This document shows, piece after piece, positions 1-6,272 of a DNA stretch of 64,000 nucleotides. A model generated the notes under the pieces. It saw nothing but the letters and a program-made list of their open reading frames with translations, ran no database searches and was not told the origin of the DNA. This stretch comes from Alcaligenes ammonioxydans (GTDB lineage Bacteria > Pseudomonadota > Gammaproteobacteria > Burkholderiales > Burkholderiaceae_B), in contig NZ_CP049362.1 of NCBI RefSeq assembly GCF_019343455.1, positions 1,798,001-1,862,000 of the forward strand, read 5' to 3'. How positions within the stretch are numbered: the first letter of the stretch is position 1; every line of letters begins with the position of its first letter. The translations under genes were made by a program, and so were the position numbers.

Positions 1-74
1 CCGCAACGATCACAGCAACCAGCACGGCTGACTCCGCCAAGAAGGGAGAGTGCGCCGTTACGGTGACTGCATGA
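1..74 (+). CDS. C-terminal end of a phage tail protein (partial)
   Basis: An open frame enters from the left edge, is read from base 3 and stops at TGA 72-74. The visible end is rich in Thr, Ala and Ser (ATSTADSAKKGE). It lies directly before a DUF6246 gene, where tail tube genes normally sit in lambda-like phages, so a tail tube protein is the best guess. The stop overlaps the next start (ATGA, 71-74), which implies translational coupling. Too little is visible for a family assignment; the role is inferred from position. Confidence 0.5.
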   Translation, partial: ATITATSTADSAKKGECAVTVTA

Positions 75-655
75 TGATCCTTACGGATGTCGGTGAGGTC
101 GGCGTCCACGTAGGCGAGCGGGTGCATCTCCTGCGCCCGTCGCTCTACGCGATGTCGCAACTCGGTGAGCCACGGGAGATTGTGGAGCTGTTCGCCGCAG
201 TGATGGGTGAGGCCCCAAGTTTGGTGGATGCGCTGGCGGTTGTTTTGGCTTGCTCAGATGAGGATTTGTCTGACCTGTTTGGCTGTGTGTCGGCCGAGGG
301 TGAAAAGCTTACCTACGAGCCAGGGCTGGTGGGGCCGGATGCCGTTGTGGTGCTGGCGCGCTGCCTGCTCAAGCACGGCGTTACTGGTTCGTTGCCAGAA
401 CTGCCCCGGCCAGCCGAGCAAGAGCCTGAGTACGTGCAGGAGTTCGACGCCCGTGCTCACGTTTCCATGGCAATGGCACATCTTGGGGTTTCTGAACGGG
501 ATGCCTGGCAGATGACCATGACCGGGTTAGTGGGGGCGCTGCGTGCGAAGTTCCCGCCGCAGGAAAGCGATGCGCCCGGCGCGCGCGCACCGAGCAAGGC
601 AGAAATGGAAGAGGCGCTGGATTGGCATGACCGCGTGCTGGCGGCCCGGGGATAG
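71..655 (+). CDS. DUF6246 family phage tail protein
   Basis: Protein of 194 residues. The opening (ILTDVGEVGV, LLRPSLYAMSQLG, PREIVELF) and the C-terminal DAWQMTMTGL segment match my recollection of the DUF6246 family, found in siphovirus tail modules between tail tube and tape measure. That is the slot of the tail assembly chaperone, so a chaperone-like role is plausible but unproven. I chose ATG 71, which overlaps the upstream stop in ATGA; an in-frame GTG at 50 has its purine-rich stretch too close to serve as a ribosome site. It converges on the antitoxin gene with 6 bp between them. Confidence 0.7.
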   Translation: MMILTDVGEVGVHVGERVHLLRPSLYAMSQLGEPREIVELFAAVMGEAPSLVDALAVVLACSDEDLSDLFGCVSAEGEKLTYEPGLVGPDAVVVLARCLLKHGVTGSLPELPRPAEQEPEYVQEFDARAHVSMAMAHLGVSERDAWQMTMTGLVGALRAKFPPQESDAPGARAPSKAEMEEALDWHDRVLAARG

Positions 656-661
656 CGAATG

Positions 662-955
662 TCAGGCGTGAAGGGGTTCCACCGTAAGCTTGACCCCGGC
701 AGCACGAGCTAGTTTCAGCACCGTGTCATATCGAGGCTTTGCACCAGGGGCGAGGGCTTTGTATAGGCTCTCCCGACCAACGCCGGCGTCTTTCGCCATC
801 TTGGTCATGCCTCTGGCTTTGACTACATCGGCAAGTGCAGATAGGAAAAGGGCGGGATCGTCTTCTTCCAAAGCAGCGGATAGGTATTCGGCGATGGCTT
901 CTTCGCTGTCAAGGTATTCGGCAGCGTCGAAGGGGGCTGTTTTGATGGTGGTCAT
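662..955 (-). CDS. HigA-like antitoxin (addiction module antidote)
   Basis: Protein of 97 residues with a C-terminal helix-turn-helix (about residues 45-90: MTKMAKDAGVGRESLYKAL, then LARAAGVKLTVEPL). This is the layout of the short HigA-family antidote proteins. Such proteins bind and neutralise the partner toxin and repress their own promoter. The start is ATG 955 with AGGAGG at 963-968. It overlaps the toxin stop (ATGA), so the order is toxin first, as in higBA loci. It lies on the minus strand inside the phage tail module, against the surrounding genes, so it probably acts as an independently expressed moron. Confidence 0.85.
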   Translation of the reverse strand: MTTIKTAPFDAAEYLDSEEAIAEYLSAALEEDDPALFLSALADVVKARGMTKMAKDAGVGRESLYKALAPGAKPRYDTVLKLARAAGVKLTVEPLHA

Positions 956-1257
956 GACTGATCCTCCTGGATTTGTTTCCACATAGCGATGGCGGTCTTA
1001 ATGTCCTGCTTTTGGGTGGACTTGTCACCGCCGCTAAGTAGGAGATACACCACACGGCCTTCACGGGCATAGTAGAGGCGGTAGCCAGGGCCGAAGTGGA
1101 TGCGCATTTCCCAGACGCCATCGCTAATCGGCTTCACGTCTCCGAAATTGCCTTGACCGGCTTGTTTGATGCGAACCACGATCTTCGCCCTGGCCTTGAG
1201 GTCTTTCAACCCTGTTAGCCAAGTGCTGAATGTTTCGGTGCGGTTGATCGTGTTCAT
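952..1257 (-). CDS. HigB-like toxin (RelE/ParE superfamily)
   Basis: Protein of 101 residues of the HigB-like addiction-killer type. Visible family features are the N-terminal FSTWLTGLKDLKARAKIVVRI, GNFGDVKPI, WEMRIHFGPGYRLYY and the ending LLLSGGDKSTQKQDI. Relatives are ribosome-dependent mRNA interferases. The start is ATG 1257; an upstream extension is open but lacks family sequence and crosses the promoter. It is co-transcribed with the antitoxin through a 4-bp overlap. Expression is probably repressed by the toxin-antitoxin complex at the palindrome between -35 and -10. mRNA cleavage here is inferred from the family. Confidence 0.86.
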   Translation of the reverse strand: MNTINRTETFSTWLTGLKDLKARAKIVVRIKQAGQGNFGDVKPISDGVWEMRIHFGPGYRLYYAREGRVVYLLLSGGDKSTQKQDIKTAIAMWKQIQEDQS

Positions 1258-1264
1258 GAGATGG

Positions 1265-1293
1265 ATTGTATCCGAATGGATACTTATAATCAA
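1265..1293 (-). promoter_or_regulatory. Promoter and operator of the toxin-antitoxin operon
   Basis: Read on the minus strand: -35 TTGATT (1288-1293), a 17-bp spacer and -10 TACAAT (1265-1270). Within it lies the inverted repeat TATCC-4nt-GGATA (1269-1282), overlapping the -10 box. That is the expected place for an autorepressor such as HigA. Binding is inferred. Confidence 0.7.
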
Positions 1294-1368
1294 GGGGTGC
1301 GCTAACTCTGCCTGGTATGGGCTTTCGGCGTTGGGTATTATCTCCTCATGCATATAGGGAGATAGGTG

Positions 1369-1947
1369 ATGAGTAGATTGGTTTCCAGCTTAGGGCAATT
1401 GGTAGGTGCTTTGGTCGGGCTTGCTCTGATTGTGGTCGGGCTGGCGTCTATGGCCACGAATACAGGGCCTGGGGGCTTGATTACCTTGGTTTGTGGTGTA
1501 CTTTTGCTGCCACGAATATTTCCAAAGTTCGCGTCAAAGTTTAAGCCACAGCATCAATTTCTAATTGGAATTGCACTGGTTGTTTTCTCTTTAGTCGCTG
1601 GCACTATTTGGATAGGTGATCCGCGCGAGAAAGAGACGGCAGCAGACCGATATGTGGCTGCTATTGATGAAAGGCGAGATCAAGAGAGGTCTAGGTGTAG
1701 TGACACGATAATGGCCTATGTTATGTCTCAGGATTTTGTGAAGACCAAGCTGGTTGCTCCAGCTACCGCGAAATTCCCGCCGTTCTCTGATGTCAAGGTA
1801 ACTAAGTTAGGCGAGTGCAAGTTTACCGTGCTTGGGTATGTGGATTCGCAGAATTCATTCGGCGCGATGTTAAGGGCGACGTATTCGGCGAATGTCCGAT
1901 ACGATCGTCAGTCAGGAAAATGGGCGCTTGAGAGCCTAGCCATGTAG
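1369..1947 (+). CDS. Membrane protein of phage accessory type, unknown function
   Basis: Protein of 192 residues. Three hydrophobic segments (about 7-28, 34-50 and 65-84) are followed by a soluble domain of about 105 residues. That domain carries a pattern (MAYVMSQDFVKTKL, APATAKFP, GYVDSQNSFGAMLRATY) I associate with small accessory membrane proteins of phages and islands. The start is ATG 1369 after AGGGAG; a GTG sits one codon earlier. It lies between the divergent higBA-like operon and the tape measure, followed by a terminator, so it looks like a separate transcription unit. A superinfection-exclusion or defence role is possible but rests only on position and topology. Confidence 0.65.
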   Translation: MSRLVSSLGQLVGALVGLALIVVGLASMATNTGPGGLITLVCGVLLLPRIFPKFASKFKPQHQFLIGIALVVFSLVAGTIWIGDPREKETAADRYVAAIDERRDQERSRCSDTIMAYVMSQDFVKTKLVAPATAKFPPFSDVKVTKLGECKFTVLGYVDSQNSFGAMLRATYSANVRYDRQSGKWALESLAM

Positions 1948-1968
1948 TTGCGTCAGTTAATTGGCACT

Positions 1969-1992
1969 AGCCACCTTCGGGTGGCTTTTTTT
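1969..1992 (+). terminator. Intrinsic terminator before tape measure gene
   Basis: Perfect 7-bp stem AGCCACC/GGTGGCT with a TTCG tetraloop, followed by seven T (1986-1992). It ends 13 bases before the tape measure start. It would close the membrane protein transcript, and also block read-through late transcription unless that is antiterminated. Confidence 0.85.
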
Positions 1993-2005
1993 ATGGAAGA
2001 TCGAA

Positions 2006-4582
2006 ATGTCCGAAAATGTCGGAGCTATTTATTACACAGTTGAGGCAGAAACCGCGAAGTTAATAGGTGAGCTCGGCTCCGTATTGAAAGGCCTCGATTC
2101 CCTAGGTGTAGGATTTAATAAAACAGATAAGTCAGCTCGTCAGACTGAAATGAGGCTGACTAAAGTGGCTGGTGCCGTGCAAGGTTTGGGCCGCTCGAGT
2201 TCAGCCGCTTCCCAGGCATTGAGAGGGCTTCTGCCGGTCTTGTCTGGGGCTGCGCTGGTGAAGCTGGCACAAGATATTATCGCCACTGCCGACGCGTGGA
2301 CACAGCTTCAAAACCGTCTGCGTTTGGTGACTGACGGGACAAAAGAGCTTGCGCAGGCCACAGAGGCGGTTTTCAACATATCGCAGTCAACCAGCCAAGA
2401 GATTGATACTGTCGCTCAGGTTTATCAGCGATTCGCTCAGAACGCTAGCCGTTTAGGGCTGAGCCTAAATGACGTTGCAGAAGTGACGGATGTTGTGGCA
2501 AAAGCGGTGGCAATTTCTGGTGCCTCAGCAGAGGCGGCTAGTGCTGCCCTCACGCAGTTCGGTCAGGGTTTAGCTTCCGGCACATTGCGCGGCGAAGAAT
2601 TGAACTCAGTAATGGAGCAGACGCCTGCATTGGCGCAGGCAATTGCAACTGGTCTAGGCGTTAGCATCGGTCAGCTTCGCCAGTTGGGGCAAGACGGGAA
2701 GATTACGGCAGGAGAGCTTATTAAGGCCCTGAAAGCCGCAGGCGATTCGGTAAACGAACAATTTGACACTCGCGTCAAAACCGCTGCGCAGGCCTGGACA
2801 GAGCTAAGAAACTCTGTAACCCGCTTTGTTGGTGAGCTAAGCGGTGCGACAAATATGTCGAATAGCTTGGCTGATAGCATTGAGCGAGTCTCAAAAGCCA
2901 TCGATGAAGCCGACTTAGATTCTCTGGCTCAGGAAATTGAGGGCATAAAAGGCACAATTAGCCTTGTCGTGGACGGCGTTGAGGAGCTTTCTGCTGTTTT
3001 CAAGAGGCACTTCCCAGATATGGCTGGGACAGCAGAAAGATCGTTCACGCAGATGGCGCTAACCACCGCCAAAGAGGTGGATAGCATGGTGGCCGCATCA
3101 AGGGGTGCGGCTGGCGCAATCGGCTCACTCTGGGATGCATTGGCCCATAACATCCCCACGCTCTTTAAAAACGCTTGGAACATCGTAAAGAGAGATACGG
3201 CTGACACGGTTAACGCCTTGGCTGACATGCTGAACAAGCCTTTACAGGCTGTTGGGTTGGAGGGGTTCTCAAAAGTCACCTTCGGGGCGCAGGAGGTGGA
3301 AAGCCTCATAGATCTTACGGATGCACTTAAATCCGGCTGGGATAATGCCGCAATCGGGGCTGGCGCATACGAACGAACTCTGAAACGAGTGACTGACAAC
3401 GCCATCGATTCGAGCATAAATGACTGGATGGAACAGTACAGTGAGTCAACTGAGAAGGCGGTTACGGCGACAACCAAGCTAGATGAATCCATCAAGAAAA
3501 AGAAAAAATCACTATCCGATGCCGAGAAAGCCGCCCAACAAAATAAGAAGGTGATCGACGATTTGGCGACGTCGTTGTATCTGGCTGGCTTAAAAGGCGA
3601 GGAGCTGGCAGCAGCCAAAGCGAAAATGGCGCTTAATCCCGCCGCCACAGAAGATGAAGTGTTGGCTGCTGAGGCCCTTGCTCGCGCCCTGTGGAGTGTG
3701 GAGGAAGCTGAGCGCCAACGAGGTAAGTTCGGCGAGAAGCCTAAGGATGCAGACCAGTACATCATGGGGGACACCTCACCGCTTTCGGGAGGTGCCTTTG
3801 ATGATCAATATGCCCGGTATGAGGCCGAGGCTGAAGCCGAGCAGAAGCGGTATGACGATCAGTTGGAGCGTTTACGCCAAGCTCGTGAACTGCAGATCGA
3901 GACAAAGCGATCCTATGATGAGCTGGAGCAAGAGGCGGCTAAGCAGCATGCAGACCGAATGGCTCAGATTGAGCAGGCGAAAAATCATGTGATGTTGGCT
4001 TCGGCGAGCGATGCGTTTGGCGCTTTGGCTGGCGTGATGAAGCAGTCTCAAGGTGAGCAGTCAGGGATCTATAAAGCGATGTTTGCGGCTTCCAAGGCTT
4101 TTGCTATCGCAGATGCTACGGTCAATGCTTACAGCGCAATCTCGAAGGCATGGAACTCTGCTCCGTTTCCAGCAAACCTTGGGGCAGTTGCGGCAACGAC
4201 GCCTCAAGTTATGTCGGTAGTGTCGGCAATCAGTGGCGCTAGCTATAGTGGCCGCCAATACGGCGGTCCCACACAGCCAGGCAAGATGTACCGCATCAAC
4301 GAAAACGGGGCTCCTGAGGTGTTCAATGCGGCGAACGGTCAGCAGTTCATGTTGCCGAATACCCGTGGCCATGTCGTGAGCAACAAGGACACCACCACAA
4401 ACGAAAGCAATGGCGTTTCAGTTGTCGTGAATGTTCATAATGCTCCGCCAGGAACGCAAGTGGAACAACAGCGATCTGATAAAGAGCTGATTATTGATGT
4501 GATGATTGAGGATGTCGCCACTGGCGGAAGGTTTACTGAGGCAGGATCATCTATGTTGGGCTGGCGGAGGCAGGGAAGGTGA
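2006..4582 (+). CDS. Phage tail tape measure protein
   Basis: Protein of 858 residues. The N-terminal third carries the tape-measure domain (QNRLRLVTDGTKELAQATEAVF, then VAKAVAISGASAEAASAALTQFGQGLASG and LRGEELNSVMEQTPALAQAIA). Long helical segments follow, with coiled-coil and Lys/Glu-rich stretches at about 500-650, and a Gly-rich C-terminal part. The protein sets tail length and lines the tail tube of siphoviruses, sometimes assisting DNA entry. The start is ATG 2006 (MSENVGAIYYTVEAETA) with GGAAGA upstream; earlier in-frame codons lie inside the terminator. It is shorter than lambda gpH-type tape measures of similar phages, which predicts a shorter tail. Confidence 0.93.
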   Translation: MSENVGAIYYTVEAETAKLIGELGSVLKGLDSLGVGFNKTDKSARQTEMRLTKVAGAVQGLGRSSSAASQALRGLLPVLSGAALVKLAQDIIATADAWTQLQNRLRLVTDGTKELAQATEAVFNISQSTSQEIDTVAQVYQRFAQNASRLGLSLNDVAEVTDVVAKAVAISGASAEAASAALTQFGQGLASGTLRGEELNSVMEQTPALAQAIATGLGVSIGQLRQLGQDGKITAGELIKALKAAGDSVNEQFDTRVKTAAQAWTELRNSVTRFVGELSGATNMSNSLADSIERVSKAIDEADLDSLAQEIEGIKGTISLVVDGVEELSAVFKRHFPDMAGTAERSFTQMALTTAKEVDSMVAASRGAAGAIGSLWDALAHNIPTLFKNAWNIVKRDTADTVNALADMLNKPLQAVGLEGFSKVTFGAQEVESLIDLTDALKSGWDNAAIGAGAYERTLKRVTDNAIDSSINDWMEQYSESTEKAVTATTKLDESIKKKKKSLSDAEKAAQQNKKVIDDLATSLYLAGLKGEELAAAKAKMALNPAATEDEVLAAEALARALWSVEEAERQRGKFGEKPKDADQYIMGDTSPLSGGAFDDQYARYEAEAEAEQKRYDDQLERLRQARELQIETKRSYDELEQEAAKQHADRMAQIEQAKNHVMLASASDAFGALAGVMKQSQGEQSGIYKAMFAASKAFAIADATVNAYSAISKAWNSAPFPANLGAVAATTPQVMSVVSAISGASYSGRQYGGPTQPGKMYRINENGAPEVFNAANGQQFMLPNTRGHVVSNKDTTTNESNGVSVVVNVHNAPPGTQVEQQRSDKELIIDVMIEDVATGGRFTEAGSSMLGWRRQGR

Positions 4583-4597
4583 GCAGTTGGGGTTTGG

Positions 4598-4867
4598 TTA
4601 TTTTTCGCCTTGGTGTTTTTTGACAGAGGATGCTGTGGCGTCAAGCAGTGCAGAGATCCTTTCAAATGGTAGCCCGGTAGCTGTTCCCCCAAATCCGTAT
4701 GTATCGGACATTGCTTCAGACATTTTTTTGAATGCTGACGCCACACCTTCGATGCTAATTCTGCCTTCGTCGCAAATGGCATTTACAAGCAAGTACGTTG
4801 CCATTTCGAGACCTTTCGATTGGTCTTCTAATTCTTTAATGCGTTCTTCCAATGATTTTTCAGACAT
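4598..4867 (-). CDS. Small reversed gene in the tail module, unknown function
   Basis: Protein of 89 residues that I do not recognise. It begins with a charged helix likely to form a short coiled coil (SEKSLEERIKELEDQSKGLEM), then a stretch predicted helical, and ends in a Lys-rich tail. The start is ATG 4867 with GGAG upstream. It runs against all neighbouring tail genes, ends 15 bp after the tape measure stop, and is therefore a moron candidate transcribed from its own promoter in the 60-bp gap before the next tail gene. Confidence 0.6.
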   Translation of the reverse strand: MSEKSLEERIKELEDQSKGLEMATYLLVNAICDEGRISIEGVASAFKKMSEAMSDTYGFGGTATGLPFERISALLDATASSVKKHQGEK

Positions 4868-4927
4868 GCGTATCTCCGTAATTAGAAAAGGCTCTGTTGA
4901 TGTTATAGCAAAGGAACGTTAACCGGG

Positions 4928-5392
4928 ATGATAGAAACCAACATTGACTTCCCTGCAGGTCTCCCGAATGGACTCCGGGCAGACCACCAAGCCAACCATG
5001 TTCAGCCGTTCCAGCGTACGACCATGGCTGATGGACGGGCACGACAGCGCCGTCGTTTTAGCTCCGTGCCCAGCATGCAGACCTTTACCTGGATCTTTAA
5101 GGCCAATGAAGCCGCGCTATTTGAGGCTTGGTTTCGGGACGCCATTAAAGACGGGGCAGAGTGGTTCAACATCAAGCGATTGACGCCACTGGGCATGTCT
5201 GTGCTGGTGTGCCGCTTTTCCAGCATGTACCGGGGGCCTGTACTGCTTGGCGTGGATCGCTGGCAGTTTTCTGCGGAGCTGGAGGTATGGGAGCGTCCTC
5301 TGATGCCGGTCGGTTGGGGCGAGTTCCCCGAGTTCGTGTTGGGGGCGAGCATCATCGATGTTGCACTTAATCGGGAGTGGCCAGAAGCATGA
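4928..5392 (+). CDS. Phage minor tail protein (unassigned family)
   Basis: Protein of 154 residues with no signal peptide or membrane segment. The sequence suggests a compact beta-rich domain (TFTWIFKANEAALFEAWFRD, then WFNIKRLTPLG, VCRFSSMYRGP, WQFSAELEVWERP). It sits between the tape measure and the DUF1833 gene, in the slot of lambda gpM/gpL-type tip proteins. Its stop overlaps the next start (ATGA), so it is coupled with the tip cluster. The structural role is inferred from position. Confidence 0.7.
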   Translation: MIETNIDFPAGLPNGLRADHQANHVQPFQRTTMADGRARQRRRFSSVPSMQTFTWIFKANEAALFEAWFRDAIKDGAEWFNIKRLTPLGMSVLVCRFSSMYRGPVLLGVDRWQFSAELEVWERPLMPVGWGEFPEFVLGASIIDVALNREWPEA

Positions 5393-5871
5393 GTATTTTA
5401 GAAATTGTGTATGCCAGCGCTCCGATGGATGCGATGCTGCTTTATACGCTGGAAGTGTCCGCGCCCGGTGTCACCCCGGTGCGGATCGTTCAGGGGTATG
5501 AGGATCGGATGCTGGGGGTTGATGGCCAACTGGTGCTGTTTGAAGCGGCGGCCGTCGAGTTGTCGCTGCCGTCGCGTAACGCCTCTGGCCAGCAGACTTT
5601 GCGGTTTGCTATTGCCGGGGCCAATGACCGCATTCGGCCTATTGTCGATGCGATGCTTGAATCCGGACAGATGGTGACGCTGACAAGCCGGACGTACTTG
5701 GCCAGCGATATTACGGCGCCGGCCGAGCGGCCGTATGTCATGACTGTGCTGAGCGGGCAGTTTGAAAACGGCGCGTTTGTTGCTGAGGCCAGTTACTACG
5801 ACCTGCTCAATACTGCCTGGCCGCGAGAGCGTTATACGGCAGAGACGGCACCGGGGATTCAATGGCTATGA
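5389..5871 (+). CDS. DUF1833 family phage tail protein
   Basis: Protein of 160 residues, beta-rich. Characteristic segments are LLYTLEVSAPGVTPVRIVQG near the start, LPSRNASGQQTLRFAIAG in the middle and the terminal YYDLLNTAWPRERYT. It matches my recollection of DUF1833 tail-tip proteins, which precede NlpC/P60 proteins in such phages. The ATG at 5389 overlaps the preceding stop; an upstream in-frame codon at 5377 is less likely. The stop overlaps the next gene by 4-10 bp depending on the start chosen there. Confidence 0.75.
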   Translation: MSILEIVYASAPMDAMLLYTLEVSAPGVTPVRIVQGYEDRMLGVDGQLVLFEAAAVELSLPSRNASGQQTLRFAIAGANDRIRPIVDAMLESGQMVTLTSRTYLASDITAPAERPYVMTVLSGQFENGAFVAEASYYDLLNTAWPRERYTAETAPGIQWL

Positions 5872-6272
5872 CGATTGATGACTTTCTGCGTACACGGTAC
5901 AAGCCGTTTGGCCGTACCGTTCCGGAGCTGGACTGCTGGGGGTTGGTCAGGTTGGCCAGAGCTTCGCTGTTCGGCAGGCCCATGCTGCCCAGCTATTCGG
6001 AAACAGACCCGGACGATAAAGCGGGCCTGACCATGGCGGCCAGCGAAGTGCGGGAGCAGGGTGGGTTCAAGGAAGTGCAGCCCAAGCCTGGAGCCATCGC
6101 CACCGGCTGGCGCGCACGGCTCTGTGTCCATGTTGGGCTTGTCGTAGAAGCTGACGGCAGGCTTTGGGTGTTAGAGACGGACGTCGGTACCGGCCCTGTG
6201 CTTACCAAAATCAATGCTTTTGAGGCCCGCTATACGCGGGTTGTTTTTTATGACGATCAGAGTATTTCTTAG
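5862..6272 (+). CDS. NlpC/P60-like tail assembly peptidase
   Basis: Protein of 136 residues with NlpC/P60 hallmarks: DCWGLV with the candidate catalytic Cys25, and HVGLV with His90. In lambda-like phages these gpK-type proteins sit at the tail tip and may cleave peptidoglycan during assembly or DNA entry. Two starts are possible, ATG 5862 and ATG 5868; the second forms an ATGA overlap with the upstream stop. The gene overlaps the next by 23 bp. The third catalytic residue cannot be fixed by eye. Confidence 0.85.
   Translation: MAMTIDDFLRTRYKPFGRTVPELDCWGLVRLARASLFGRPMLPSYSETDPDDKAGLTMAASEVREQGGFKEVQPKPGAIATGWRARLCVHVGLVVEADGRLWVLETDVGTGPVLTKINAFEARYTRVVFYDDQSIS
6226..6249 (+). terminator. 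Terminator-like hairpin directly before tip gene
   Basis: Stem CCCGC/GCGGG with loop TATAC, then TTGTTTTTTA running straight into the tip protein ATG at 6250. It lies within the 3' end of the NlpC gene. The stem is only 5 bp but the U-tract is good. Confidence 0.5.
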
